Of a DNA stretch of 64,000 bases, positions 53,792 to 63,087 are shown one piece after another (within the stretch, counting starts at the first letter, position 1; each line of letters begins with the position of its first letter). The notes beneath the pieces were generated by a model. It worked only from the letters and a program-made list of their open reading frames with translations, was not told the origin of the DNA and searched no databases. The stretch is taken from assembly GCA_033283265.1 (NCBI GenBank), contig JAWMQN010000005.1:248001-312000 (forward strand), written 5' to 3'. The stretch is from Mangrovimicrobium sp033283265. Lineage in GTDB: Bacteria; Pseudomonadota; Gammaproteobacteria; Pseudomonadales; Halieaceae. The translations under genes were made by a program, and so were the position numbers.

Positions 53792-54865
53792 TCAGCGCGT
53801 GGCGCGGCTGCGTCCGCGTGCGACCGTCAGCGGCGGGTTGAGGCGCTTGAAGCTGCGGTCGATGTAATAGGAGAGATAGGGGTACGGCGGGCGGGTGGCG
53901 CTGGCCTCGTCGAGGCGCTGCACCTGCTCGGGCGTCAGCTCCCAGCCGACCGCGCCGAGGTTGTCGCGCAGTTGGGCCTCGGTGCGGGCGCCGATGATGA
54001 CACTCGCCACCGTGGGCCGGCGCAGCAGCCAGTTGAGGGAGATCTGGGCCAGGCTCCTGCCGGTCTCTTCGGCGATCTCGTCCAGCACGTCGATCACCTT
54101 GTACATCTGCTCCTCGTCCACTGGCAGGCCCCAGTGGGCCACCTGGCCGAGGCGGCTGTCCTCGGGGGCGGGCTGGTCGCGGCGCACCTTGCCGGCGAGT
54201 CGGCCCCAGGCCAGCGGGCTCCAGACAATGGCGCCGACCTGCTGGTCCGCCGCCAGCGGCATCAGTTCCCACTCGTAATCGCGGGTGAGCAAAGAGTAGT
54301 GCACCTGGTGGCTGATATAGCGCGGCCAGCCGTGGCGCTCGGCGATGCCGAGGGACTTCATCAGCTGCCAGCCGGTGAAATTGGAGACACCGACGTAACG
54401 CACCTTGCCCTCGCGGACCAGCGCGTCCATGGTCGAGAGCACCTCCTCGATCGGCGTGTAGCCGTCGAAGCCGTGCAACTGGAGTACATCGACATAGTCG
54501 GTGTCGAGCCGGGTGAGCGCCGCTTCCACACCGCGGCGCAGGCGCAGGCGGGAGGAACCGGACTGATTCGGCCCCGGCCCCAGGGCCAGGCTCATCTTGG
54601 TGGTAATCAGCACCTCGTCCCGGCGCCCCTTGACGGCCGCGCCGAGCACCTGCTCACTGGCGCCATCGGAGTAGACGTCGGCGGTATCGAAGAGATTGAC
54701 TCCGGCCTCGAGGCAGATATCGACCATGCGCCGGGCTTCGTCCACCCCGCTGCTGCCCATGGCGGCGAAGAACTCGCCCTGGCCACCGAAGGTTGCCGTA
54801 CCAAAACTGAGCACCGGCACCTGCAGGCCCGACGCGCCCAGGTACCGGTATTCCATATCCGCCAT
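53792..54865 (-). CDS. aldo/keto reductase
   Basis: 357 aa. (Beta/alpha)8 NADPH-dependent reductase of aldehydes and ketones. The catalytic tetrad is visible as FDTADVYS (Asp, Tyr), ITTKMS (Lys) and LQLHGFD (His). The C-terminal cofactor segment is VIIGARTEAQLRDNL. Length is a little longer than the usual 310-340, as in the AKR/YajO-like group. ATG at 54865. It is divergent from the AraC regulator at 55051 with 185 bp between and is its probable target; the HyuB operon follows on the same strand. Confidence 0.92.
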   Translation of the reverse strand: MADMEYRYLGASGLQVPVLSFGTATFGGQGEFFAAMGSSGVDEARRMVDICLEAGVNLFDTADVYSDGASEQVLGAAVKGRRDEVLITTKMSLALGPGPNQSGSSRLRLRRGVEAALTRLDTDYVDVLQLHGFDGYTPIEEVLSTMDALVREGKVRYVGVSNFTGWQLMKSLGIAERHGWPRYISHQVHYSLLTRDYEWELMPLAADQQVGAIVWSPLAWGRLAGKVRRDQPAPEDSRLGQVAHWGLPVDEEQMYKVIDVLDEIAEETGRSLAQISLNWLLRRPTVASVIIGARTEAQLRDNLGAVGWELTPEQVQRLDEASATRPPYPYLSYYIDRSFKRLNPPLTVARGRSRATR

Positions 54866-55050
54866 CTTATTGTCTCCGCACCGCTATGACTGGGCTCGAC
54901 GGCTATGCTTTTGCGTTATAAGTGCCGTGCGAGGGAGATCATTAGGCCACAAGCCCTTGCTTCATACCCGACATTCAGCGTGGTAGTATCGACAATTGAC
55001 GCAAGAGATCGACATCACCCCCTGCCAAACCGGCAAGGAGTCATAACATT

Positions 55051-56148
55051 ATGGGTGAAAAAGTGTTTTTCGGCGTGGACGGCCCGCTCGATTCCACGCC
55101 CGCTGACGGGCAGATGCGCGTCGCCAACCTGCAGGCCTTCCCCGGCCTGATCCGGCGACTCGGCGCGGACCCGAAGGCCATCCTCGAACGGCATGAAATC
55201 GACCCGGCGCTGCTCTCGGACCCGGAGCACTTTGTCGACTGCAAATCCTTTGTCGACCTCTTCGAGTACTGCAGCAGCACCTTCAACGACTCACTCTTCG
55301 GCCTGCAGCTCGCCCAGCTACAGAACCCCGACGTCTTCGGCTGTGTCGCCGCCCTGTGCCGCTCCGCGGCCACCGTGCGCGAATCCCTGACCAGCTTCAT
55401 GGACTACATCCCGGTTATCCATTCCCCCGCCACGGAACTGCAACTGGTGGAAAGCGAGAAAATCGCCGAAATCCGCTGGGGCGTTAACGCCGATCTCGGG
55501 GTCAACCAGCAGGCCAACTACCAGGCGGTGCTGCTGGACATGAAACTGCTGCGCCTGGTGGCCGGGGACAACCTGCGCCCCAGCTATGTCAACCTCGCCG
55601 TGGATGCGATACAGAAGGACATCCCGGAACTGGAGCGGACCCTCGGCTGCCGCTTCAACGCCACCAAGGGGGAGAACGCCATCGCCTTCCCCCTGCACAT
55701 GCTCGACCAGCCGGTGGCCAGCGCCAACCGCACGGTCTTCAACCTGCTCGGCGGCTACCTGGAGCAGGTGAAAAACGCCGCGCGGGTCAGCCTCGCCCAG
55801 CGCGTCGAGGACTACGTGCGCGGCAGCCTCTCCTCGGGCCAGTGTTCCATCGAGCACTGCGCGCGCAAGCTGGGCCTCTCCGTGCGCACCCTGCAGGCCC
55901 ACCTGGCCGATGAGGGCCTGGTGTTCTCCGACCTGCTGGAGCGCCAGCGCTACGAGATCGCCCGCCGCTACCTGGCTCTCGAGCATGTCTCCCTCGACGA
56001 CATCGCCGCCCTCCTCGGCTACGCCGAGCAGTCCAGCTTCGGCCGCGCCTTCAAGCGCTGGAGCGGCCTCACGCCCAAGCAGTTCCGCCAGCGGGCGCGC
56101 TCGCACATCATCGATTCGGCGATGCAGCCGCTGCCGGGGCTTTCGTAA
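55051..56148 (+). CDS. AraC-family regulator (OruR/ArgR-like with N-terminal arabinose-binding-like domain)
   Basis: 365 aa. The N-terminal domain (about 30-220) shows the FPGLIRRLGADPKAILERHEID...FVDLFEYCSSTFNDSLFGL pattern of this subgroup, and the C-terminal domain has helix-turn-helix segments SIEHCARKLGLSVRTLQAHL and LDDIAALLGYAEQSSFGRAFKRWSGLTPKQFR. Such proteins often control catabolic operons and hydroxylase genes. ATG at 55051 with AAGGAG about 13 bases upstream. Divergent from the aldo/keto reductase. A 474-bp repeat-rich region separates it from the next SDR gene. Confidence 0.92.
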   Translation: MGEKVFFGVDGPLDSTPADGQMRVANLQAFPGLIRRLGADPKAILERHEIDPALLSDPEHFVDCKSFVDLFEYCSSTFNDSLFGLQLAQLQNPDVFGCVAALCRSAATVRESLTSFMDYIPVIHSPATELQLVESEKIAEIRWGVNADLGVNQQANYQAVLLDMKLLRLVAGDNLRPSYVNLAVDAIQKDIPELERTLGCRFNATKGENAIAFPLHMLDQPVASANRTVFNLLGGYLEQVKNAARVSLAQRVEDYVRGSLSSGQCSIEHCARKLGLSVRTLQAHLADEGLVFSDLLERQRYEIARRYLALEHVSLDDIAALLGYAEQSSFGRAFKRWSGLTPKQFRQRARSHIIDSAMQPLPGLS

Positions 56149-56207
56149 CCTCCCGACGCTTGCTGGTGCAGTTTCCGGGCGCCGGTCCTTGCTCCCCGCA
56201 TGCCTCC

Positions 56208-56354
56208 CGCTTACTCGAAAGCGCGGAACCTGCGCCGGTGAATGCGATAGTGAAGCGCACGCGCACAGTAGCGGGCCGCGCTGAAGCTTCGCACTGCCCG
56301 AGCCTTCGCCGGTGTATGTTTCGTGCGTCGAGTCAAAACGCTTTCGAGTAAGCG
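56208..56354. repeat. 16-bp perfect inverted repeat, arms 115 bp apart
   Basis: CGCTTACTCGAAAGCG (56208-56223) and CGCTTTCGAGTAAGCG (56339-56354). Each arm is itself nearly palindromic. The right arm lies in the loop of the 19-bp inverted repeat at 56302-56376. Confidence 0.75.
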
Positions 56355-56376
56355 CGGAACATACACCGGCGAAGGC
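56302..56376. repeat. 19-bp perfect inverted repeat with 37-bp loop
   Basis: GCCTTCGCCGGTGTATGTT (56302-56320) and its exact reverse complement at 56358-56376. The sequence just after the right 16-bp arm resembles the one after the left arm (20 of 26 bases), suggesting duplication of a palindromic element. Confidence 0.75.
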
Positions 56377-56622
56377 GGCATCGAAGGCACCGATATACCT
56401 ACATACCTACTCGGAAAATACATTCCCAAGCCGCAAAAATACTTTACCAAGCGCGCAACCCGGGAAGAATTGCCCGAGCGGCAGAGAGAGCCAACTTGCC
56501 CACCCACAGCCCTTTGCGTATAACTTGGCAGGCCCGCCGCCACGCCGCGCGGGCCAATTACAAATAACGCAGGACGGGGGCCCGCAAGAGGCCCTCCAGC
56601 GACAACCCACGGAGATACACCG

Positions 56623-57420
56623 ATGTCCGATTCCGCCTCAAAACCCGTTGCGCTCATCACCGGCGCCAGCTCCGGCATCGGCGATGCCATCGCCCGCAAG
56701 TTCGCCGCCAACGGCTTTGACCTGGTCGTCGTCGCGCGGCGCAGGGAGCGCCTCGAGCAACTCGCCGCCGACCTCGAAGGCCAGGCGAAGGTAGAGGTGG
56801 TCGTCGGTGACGTCACCGACCCGGCCACCTCCGAGAACGCGGTCAGCCGGGCGATGGAAGTCTTCGGCAAGCTGGACTGCCTGGTGAACAACGCCGGCTC
56901 CGGCATCTGGGCACCGGTGGGCGACACCACCGACGAGATGATGAACGACGTCATCGACATCAGCCTCAAGGGGCCCTTCTGGTTCTGCCGTGCAGCGGTC
57001 AAGGTGATGCAGCCGGGTTCCTCGATCATCAACATCGGCTCGGTCTTCGGCGTGATCGGCGGCATGACTGGCGGTATCTACTGCGCCATCAAGGCGGGCC
57101 TGATCGGCCTGACCCAGGCCATGGCGGCGGACTACGGTGCCGCGGGCATTCGCACCAATGTTGTCGCCCCGGGCGTGATCCGCACCGAGATGACCGACGC
57201 CTTCTGGGAAGCGGAGCCCTTCCAGCGCAGCAACCAGGAGCAGACGCCCTTCAACCGCGACGGCACCATGGAGGATGTGGCAGCGACCGTGCTCTTCCTC
57301 GCCTCCGACGGCGGCGGCTACATCAACGGCCAGACCATCGCCCTCGATGGCGGCTGGTCCACCACCAAGTTCCTGTGCAAGGATGCGCTGCTGGCGGAGC
57401 GCAAGCCCTACGAGGGATAA
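56623..57420 (+). CDS. short-chain dehydrogenase/reductase (SDR)
   Basis: 265 aa. TGASSGIG cofactor loop (14-21), ARR after beta-2 (a basic residue favouring NADP), NNAG, IGS and the catalytic pair in GIYCAIKAG (Y-x-x-x-K), and GQTIALDGGW. Clear classical SDR. ATG at 56623 with GGAG nine bases upstream. It follows the repeat-rich region and stands alone on the plus strand before the glucosaminidase lipoprotein (170 bp gap). The GVIGGMTGG segment before the Tyr is glycine-rich. Confidence 0.92.
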   Translation: MSDSASKPVALITGASSGIGDAIARKFAANGFDLVVVARRRERLEQLAADLEGQAKVEVVVGDVTDPATSENAVSRAMEVFGKLDCLVNNAGSGIWAPVGDTTDEMMNDVIDISLKGPFWFCRAAVKVMQPGSSIINIGSVFGVIGGMTGGIYCAIKAGLIGLTQAMAADYGAAGIRTNVVAPGVIRTEMTDAFWEAEPFQRSNQEQTPFNRDGTMEDVAATVLFLASDGGGYINGQTIALDGGWSTTKFLCKDALLAERKPYEG

Positions 57421-57590
57421 TGCGGGCTCCGGGCCTGGCGCGGGGGCCTTCACGGCGCCCTTGCCAGTACCCGGGCTTCTCACCTGCTTCCTGGCCGAAC
57501 GCGACCTCTCTCGCCGCGGCAAGCGCCGCCGGTTGCGAAGTTCTCACCTACCAACTTGCATACCGGAACACGGGGCGATAGAGCAGAACC

Positions 57591-58703
57591 ATGATCATGA
57601 ACCGACTCAACAGGCTGGGACTCGTCCTGGCAATGGCAATTTCCGCCCTGGCGCTATCTGCCTGCTCCGACAAGCCCGAGCCGCAGCGCGAGGTAGACGC
57701 AGCTGCCGCCGGTCCTGCCAATACCACACCTGGCGCAGAACTGCCCGAGATCGTCGTGCTCTACGGCCGGGAGGAACTGGTGCCCTGGCTGGAAGCGGAA
57801 AGCTGGTGGGGAGAGATAGACGGCGACGAACAGTTGAGCGTGCCGCGCATCATGATTACGGCAATCCACCCCTCCTGGAGCGCGTACTCCGCGACCCTGC
57901 CCGTGCCGATCAAGAAACAGCTGTTCTATCGCCTGATGCTGCCCCTGGTGATGCACGCCAACCATATGGCGATGACTTTCCGCCAGGGGCTGCTGCAGGC
58001 CCGGGATGAATTCGAGGCGGAGGGCAAAATCTCCGCGCAGAGCCTCCAGTTGATACACCGCCTCGCGCCACTGCTGCCCGGCATGAACCTGGAAGACGCC
58101 CAGGCGCTGCAGCACGATCACGAAGAAATGGAGAACCTCCTGGACGCCCTGCTCTATCGCGTCGACGTCGTCCCCGCCGGGCTGGCGCTCGGCCAGGCGG
58201 CCTACGAGAGTGGCTATGGCACTTCGCGCTTTGCGACCGAGGGCAATTCCCTGTTCGGCCAGTGGACCTACAAGGGCGAGGGCCTGAAGCCGGCGCAACA
58301 GCGCACCAGCAGTAAAGGTGATTACCGCATCAAGGCCTTTGAATGGCCCTTCGACAGCGTCCGCGGCTACTTCATCAACCTCATGTCACACCCGGCCTAC
58401 GAGGACTTCCGCCGGCTGCGCGCGGAACGCAGGGAGGCCGGCCAGCCGCTCGATTCCCTGCATCTCGCCGACGGCCTGCTGCGCTATTCGGAGCGCGGCG
58501 AGGACTACGTCAAGTCACTCAAGGGCATCATTCGGGCCAACCACCTGGACGCGGCGGACACCGCGGTGTTTCGCGACGAACCGCTGCGCTTCCTGATCAG
58601 CGAACAAAGCCCGGAGGGCGTCGTTGAGACCCGGGAAAAACTCGACGAGGCGAGGCAGAGCGGCGAGTTGGCCGCGATCGTCGAGCGCATGCGCCTGGAA
58701 TAA
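57591..58703 (+). CDS. glucosaminidase-domain (Bax-like) lipoprotein
   Basis: 370 aa. Lipoprotein signal peptide with lipobox LALSAC and lipidated Cys25. The C-terminal half is a Bax/glucosaminidase domain with QAAYESGYGTSRFATEGNSLFGQWTY; Glu206 (in YESG) is the probable catalytic residue. It cleaves peptidoglycan glycan chains at the cell envelope. ATG at 57591, with a second in-frame ATG two codons later. It ends next to the stop of the convergent VOC gene without a gap. Composition like its neighbours; no sign of transfer. Confidence 0.9.
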   Translation: MIMNRLNRLGLVLAMAISALALSACSDKPEPQREVDAAAAGPANTTPGAELPEIVVLYGREELVPWLEAESWWGEIDGDEQLSVPRIMITAIHPSWSAYSATLPVPIKKQLFYRLMLPLVMHANHMAMTFRQGLLQARDEFEAEGKISAQSLQLIHRLAPLLPGMNLEDAQALQHDHEEMENLLDALLYRVDVVPAGLALGQAAYESGYGTSRFATEGNSLFGQWTYKGEGLKPAQQRTSSKGDYRIKAFEWPFDSVRGYFINLMSHPAYEDFRRLRAERREAGQPLDSLHLADGLLRYSERGEDYVKSLKGIIRANHLDAADTAVFRDEPLRFLISEQSPEGVVETREKLDEARQSGELAAIVERMRLE

Positions 58704-59114
58704 TCAGTCGTCACCAGGCCCCACCCAGAACAGCGGGTTGTGGGCGATCTCCCACAGGTGGCCGTCCGGGTCCTGGAAATAACCACTGTAGCCACCCCAG
58801 AAGACTTTCTGTGGGGCTTTGACCAGTGTCGCACCGGCCTCCAGCGCCTGCTGCATAACGGCATCGACCTCGGCTTCGGACGCGACGTTATGCGCAAGCG
58901 AGAAGGATTCGAATCCGCTACCCTCGGCAGAGACCTGTGCATCCTCCGCCAGCGCTTCGCGACCGTACAAACCCAGCCAGCTTCCGTTCAGGGTGAAGAA
59001 CGCCACCTCGGGAGGCGACTCCATGCGCGGAAACCCGAGGCCCTCCTGGTAGAATTTGACGGCTCGCCCAAGGTCGCGAACGCCCAGGGTAATCATGCTT
59101 ATACGCGCTTGCAT
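58704..59114 (-). CDS. VOC-superfamily (glyoxalase-fold) protein
   Basis: 136 aa. One glyoxalase-like module: MITLGVRDLGRAVKFYQEGLGFP, FFTLNGSWLGLYGREALAEDA and a C-terminal YFQDPDGHLWEIAHNP (Glu ligand of VOC proteins). The N-terminal His ligand is absent (TLGV), so it may not be a metal enzyme of the glyoxalase I kind. Similar proteins are often bleomycin-resistance-like or of unknown function. ATG at 59114. Converges directly on the glucosaminidase gene. Confidence 0.87.
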   Translation of the reverse strand: MQARISMITLGVRDLGRAVKFYQEGLGFPRMESPPEVAFFTLNGSWLGLYGREALAEDAQVSAEGSGFESFSLAHNVASEAEVDAVMQQALEAGATLVKAPQKVFWGGYSGYFQDPDGHLWEIAHNPLFWVGPGDD

Positions 59115-59178
59115 TGGCGCAGACTCCTCTACTGTCCCGGGGCTGCCGACCGCGCTCCGCCTTCACCCGCAGCGACTG

Positions 59179-59565
59179 TCAGGAGCACCTGGCGGCACGC
59201 AGATTGCTGCTTAGCACCTGCTGCATTTTTTCGAATACCCACTTATTGCCGGATGGAAAACCGGGCACCAGCGGCCCCAGGTCCGAGAGGATTTCGGCGG
59301 CCTTCTCCCAGGTAACAGGCGTTTTTCTCACAACAGTGCCCGACGCGGGAACACAGGTAACGGAATTCAGCCAATCGGCAGTGACCAGTGACTCGATGAG
59401 CGCCGACTGGTAAACACCCACCCCATCACTGCTTTCGGTGGCAACACTGGCGATCCTGAAAATCAGTGTATGCCGCGTGTGCGCCGGATCCAAAAACGTG
59501 ACAGCCAGAGACCCGCCGTCCCGACGCTCCTCCAGCGAAACAATTTCCTTGGCCTCGATACCCAC
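59179..59565 (-). CDS. hypothetical protein
   Basis: 128 aa, not recognised. The start is a GTG at 59565 with GGGGG six to ten bases upstream. A beta-rich first half (IEAKEIVSLEERRDGGSLAVTFLDPAHTRHTLIFRIASV) and a helix-rich end (WEKAAEILSDLGPLVP) are visible; no signal peptide or membrane segment. It lies between the VOC gene and the iron receptor and has the same composition as its neighbours. Moderate confidence that it is a true gene. Confidence 0.5.
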   Translation of the reverse strand: MGIEAKEIVSLEERRDGGSLAVTFLDPAHTRHTLIFRIASVATESSDGVGVYQSALIESLVTADWLNSVTCVPASGTVVRKTPVTWEKAAEILSDLGPLVPGFPSGNKWVFEKMQQVLSSNLRAARCS

Positions 59566-59894
59566 GTTTACCCCCGACAGCTGGTCTCAGGGAGCCAGCC
59601 TGCATGACACCTATCCACACTCTCCACCCTGGCTGCATCAGGACGCAGGACAAGCAGTATCCTGTCGAAAAAAGCTGCCCTTGAGGCGACAGCACTTCCA
59701 GCGTGGCGCCGGACATTGGCAGACGCCTCGCGGCTGCCTGACTCCGGATATCCCAGTCTAACCCAGACGCTCGCCATGGGTCGAAAGGCTCCGCCCACAA
59801 ACACAAATGAGAATGTTTACTATTTACATTAAGATTTTCCACGGTTACAGTTTTGCCCTTCCATCTGCCAAACAGGACAGGAGCAGCGGTAAGC
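59566..59894. other. 329-bp region upstream of the iron-type TonB receptor
   Basis: No gene is supported; open frames here are short and lack ribosome-binding sites. The part near 59800-59840 is AT-rich and includes a Fur-box-like sequence (59805-59830). Nothing else is identified. Confidence 0.6.
59805..59830 (+). promoter_or_regulatory. possible Fur box
   Basis: AAATGAGAATGTTTACTATT begins at 59805. Within it TGAGAAT fits the left 7-bp Fur half-site (TGATAAT) at six of seven positions, while the right half is poorer. The place, 65-90 bp before a siderophore-type receptor gene, supports iron control. Confidence 0.45.
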
Positions 59895-62276
59895 ATGACA
59901 ACAAAACAACGACCAATACCCTCCACACTCAAATCCTCCACACTCACCAGCAGCGAAGGCGCCGCGAGGTCCGCACTCGGCGCCGGCGCGATGATGCTCG
60001 CCTTTGCCGCTGCCACCACGCACGCCCAGGTGGCCACCAACTGCGCCGAGACCGATACCAGCGGCCAGTGTGAACAGGCTGCCGAAGCGACGCCGCAGGC
60101 CAGGGCCGGCGCCATCGAGGTGATCGAGGTCTACGGCATCTCCGACGCCGCCTACCGCGCCAGGCGCTCCGGCGACATGCGCCAGCTCTCGGACCTCGCC
60201 ACCACCCCGCAGACCATGAACATTCTCACCCAGACCCAGATCCTCGATTCGGGCAAGAGCGACCTGAAGGAAATCGTCAGCTCCCAGGCGGGCGTAACCC
60301 TCGGCACCGGCGAGAACGGCAATGCCTTTGGCGACCGCTATGTCATCCGCGGCCACGAGGCGCGCAGCGATGTCTTCGTCGACGGTATTCGCGACCCGGG
60401 CATGACCACCCGCGAGAGCTTCGCCGCGGAGCAGATCGAAATCACCAAGGGCCCCAGTTCCACCTTCGCCGGCCGCGGCTCCTCCGGCGGCGCGGTGAAT
60501 ACCATCACCAAGGCGGCCTCCCCCGAGCAGGGCTTCAATATCGTCGACGGCGCGGTGGGTACCGACGACTACTACCGCGTGACTATCGACAGCAACCTGC
60601 TGATCGGCGCCGATTCCGCCATCCGCCTGAACGCCCTCACCGCCTCCGAGGAAATCCCGGACCGCGACGGCCTGACCCGCGATCGCGACGGCCTGCTGCT
60701 GTCGGGCTTCACCGCACTGAGTGACAGCTGGAGCCTGCTCGGCGATGTCTACTACCTCGAGGCGGACGACGTTCCCGACCTGGGCTCCTACTTCGACCGC
60801 GAGCGCCGCAAGCCGGTGAAGGACATCCCGGTCTACGCCCAGGACAACGACTTCCTCGAAACCGAGGCGCTCTCCACCACCCTGCGCCTGAACGGTGAGC
60901 TCAACGAGTCCTGGCGCTCCGCGCTGTCGCTGCGCTACGGCACCACCGATAACGGCTACATCACCACCGGCCTGCGCGGTACCGCGCGCGACGCCGCCGA
61001 CCCCGTCGCCCCCGACGCCGCCACCATGTCGCTGAGCACCCACCAGGGCTGGCAGGAAGTGGAATACGCCGTGGCCCAGGGCAACCTGTTCTGGGATACC
61101 CAACTGGGCGGCCAGGACAGCAGGTTCGTGTTCGGCCTGGAGTACGTGACGGAAGACGTCGACAACGGCGTCTACGACTACGAAACCCTCGGCCAGACCA
61201 ACTGCGTCGTCAGCGGGCGCGGCGGGGCGAGCCCCTCCTACTGCATCATCGGCCCGGACGGCAAGGTCGTCGCCGACCCGCGCGGCCTGATGCAGCGCCG
61301 CTACAGCCGCGGCGATGTCGATGCCCAGTACAGCATCGACACCGTTTCCGCCTACGTCATGAACACTACCCAGCTCGGCGAGAACTGGGAACTCTTCCTC
61401 GGCCTGCGCCAGGACTGGTATGACTACAGCAACGATGTGGTCGGCCGCGAGGGCGCCGCGTCCTACGATTTCTCCGACGACCTGCTCAACGGCCACGTCG
61501 GCCTGGTGCGCAAGATCACCGACGAGGGCAATGTCTACGTCAGCTACAGCACCGCGGCGAACATCAACGGTGGCGAGTCCGACGTCGGCGGCAGCTGCGG
61601 CTACGGCGGCCTCTGCGGCACCCCGGAGCAGGCGGCAGCGGCGGATCCCGAGATCGTGGAAAACATCGAGATCGGCACCAAGTGGGAGCTCTTCGACGAT
61701 CGCCTGCTGGCTACCGCGTCGGTATTCCAGATCACCAAGAGCGACGTCATGGAAAGCATCGGCGACAGCTACAGCCAGATCGGCACCCTGAACACCGGCA
61801 AGAACCGCGTCGAGGGCTTCGAGATCTCGCTGACCGGCGCGATCACCGACACCCTGAGCATCCAGCTGAGTGCAGCGATGATGGATTCCGAGGTACTCGA
61901 ATCCTTCAACAGCGAAACCGAGGGCCTGGCCCTGAGCAACTTCGCCGACGACAGCCTCTACGCCATGCTGCGCTGGGAGCCGACCGACGCCTGGGCCTTC
62001 GGCGGCGCCTACACCTACCAGAGCGAGATGTACGGCGGCCAGCCGGACACCGCGGCGGGCTACGACGAGGAGATCGGCGACTACTCCGTGGTGGTACCCG
62101 ACTACGGCGTCTTCGACCTGTTCGTGAATTACTACTACTCGGACAGGCTCAACTTCCGCCTCAACGTGAACAACGTAACGGACAAGGAATACTGGACCGC
62201 GGCCTACCGCTCCGGTAGCTTCATGTACCTCGGCGATGCGCGCAGCGCCCGCCTGTCGGTCGTGTTCGAGTTCTAG
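59895..62276 (+). CDS. TonB-dependent siderophore-type receptor
   Basis: 793 aa. Probable signal peptide ending near AATTHAQVA; TonB-box-like EVIEVYGI, plug domain (TPQTMNILTQTQILDSGKSDL, YVIRGHEARSDVFVDGIRDPG, KGPSSTFAGRGSSGGAVN) and a beta-barrel ending in VVFEF. The plug sequence follows catecholate siderophore receptors (Fiu/CirA/PiuA type). ATG at 59895; the frame starts 14 codons earlier without a site. It is followed three bases later by a PiuC-like dioxygenase, the usual partner of such receptors, and preceded by a Fur-box-like site. Two cysteine pairs lie in barrel loops (NCVVSGRGGASPSYC; SCGYGGLC). Confidence 0.93.
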   Translation: MTTKQRPIPSTLKSSTLTSSEGAARSALGAGAMMLAFAAATTHAQVATNCAETDTSGQCEQAAEATPQARAGAIEVIEVYGISDAAYRARRSGDMRQLSDLATTPQTMNILTQTQILDSGKSDLKEIVSSQAGVTLGTGENGNAFGDRYVIRGHEARSDVFVDGIRDPGMTTRESFAAEQIEITKGPSSTFAGRGSSGGAVNTITKAASPEQGFNIVDGAVGTDDYYRVTIDSNLLIGADSAIRLNALTASEEIPDRDGLTRDRDGLLLSGFTALSDSWSLLGDVYYLEADDVPDLGSYFDRERRKPVKDIPVYAQDNDFLETEALSTTLRLNGELNESWRSALSLRYGTTDNGYITTGLRGTARDAADPVAPDAATMSLSTHQGWQEVEYAVAQGNLFWDTQLGGQDSRFVFGLEYVTEDVDNGVYDYETLGQTNCVVSGRGGASPSYCIIGPDGKVVADPRGLMQRRYSRGDVDAQYSIDTVSAYVMNTTQLGENWELFLGLRQDWYDYSNDVVGREGAASYDFSDDLLNGHVGLVRKITDEGNVYVSYSTAANINGGESDVGGSCGYGGLCGTPEQAAAADPEIVENIEIGTKWELFDDRLLATASVFQITKSDVMESIGDSYSQIGTLNTGKNRVEGFEISLTGAITDTLSIQLSAAMMDSEVLESFNSETEGLALSNFADDSLYAMLRWEPTDAWAFGGAYTYQSEMYGGQPDTAAGYDEEIGDYSVVVPDYGVFDLFVNYYYSDRLNFRLNVNNVTDKEYWTAAYRSGSFMYLGDARSARLSVVFEF

Positions 62277-62279
62277 TCC

Positions 62280-62960
62280 ATGGTTGTAATCGAGGCTTTG
62301 CTCTCAGCGGGGGAGCTGCGGTCTATCCGCAGCTCCCTCGATCTCGTTCCCTGGTGCGATGGCGCCGGCACCGCCATGGGCATGGCGGCAGACGTCAAGC
62401 GCAACGGCCAGGCCGATGCCGGCAATTCGCAGGTCCGCGAACTCGCCAACCTGCTGCTGGCCCGCCTGGGCGAAAACCCCCGCTTCGCCTCCGCCGCCCT
62501 GCCCCAGCGGATCTTTCCGCCCTGCTTCAACCGCTACGCCAGTGGCGAAACCTACGGTTTCCACGTGGATGCGGCCATCATGCGCATTCCCGGCACCCCG
62601 GAGGTGCTGCGCAGCGATGTATCGACGACAATTTTTCTCAGCGAGCCCGAGGAATACGAGGGCGGCGAACTGCAGATAAAAACCGACTTCGGCGAGCAGT
62701 CACTGAAGCTTCCTGCCGGCAGTGCAGTGGTCTACACCTCCAGCAGCCTGCACCAGGTCACGCCGGTGACCGCCGGGGTGCGACTGGCGGCCGTCACCTG
62801 GACCCAGAGCATGGTCGCCGCGGCGGAGACCCGAGCAGTCCTGTTCGAACTGGACCAGGCCATCCAGTCACTGCTCGCGGCGGGGAATGCCGACCGGGCG
62901 CAGCTCGATGCGCTGCACAATGTCTATCACAACCTGGTGCGCATGCACGCGCAGGTGTAG
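62280..62960 (+). CDS. PKHD-type Fe(II)/2-oxoglutarate hydroxylase (PiuC-like)
   Basis: 226 aa. Iron ligands His95 and Asp97 (FHVD), distal His158 (SLHQV), and Arg168 that binds 2-oxoglutarate, in the order and spacing of PiuC/YbiX. Its substrate is not known; the family is consistently linked to TonB iron receptors. ATG at 62280, three bases after the receptor stop and without its own ribosome-binding site, so translation depends on the receptor gene. Cytoplasmic. Confidence 0.93.
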   Translation: MVVIEALLSAGELRSIRSSLDLVPWCDGAGTAMGMAADVKRNGQADAGNSQVRELANLLLARLGENPRFASAALPQRIFPPCFNRYASGETYGFHVDAAIMRIPGTPEVLRSDVSTTIFLSEPEEYEGGELQIKTDFGEQSLKLPAGSAVVYTSSSLHQVTPVTAGVRLAAVTWTQSMVAAAETRAVLFELDQAIQSLLAAGNADRAQLDALHNVYHNLVRMHAQV

Positions 62961-63087
62961 TGCTCCGAGGGCAAACGACCGCGGGCGTTTCACCTCTATT
63001 GGGGCTGCCTGCAGACAAACCCTGGCATGGGCTTAGCGTCCCCAAAACAATGCCCTGGCAAGACCAGGTCACTTGCTGCAGACATCA

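Larger units (their letters stand above)
56149..56622. other. 474-bp repeat-rich intergenic region
   Basis: No gene is supported. It contains two interlocked inverted repeats (56208-56223 with 56339-56354, and 56302-56320 with 56358-56376) and a diverged 26-bp direct repeat. The 56400-56500 part is less GC-rich. The right end holds the ribosome-binding region of the SDR gene. Confidence 0.7.

Noticed and set aside
59829..61496. Long minus-strand open frame opposite the siderophore receptor
   Set aside because: Antisense shadow; the plus-strand receptor is convincing and coupled to the PiuC-like gene.
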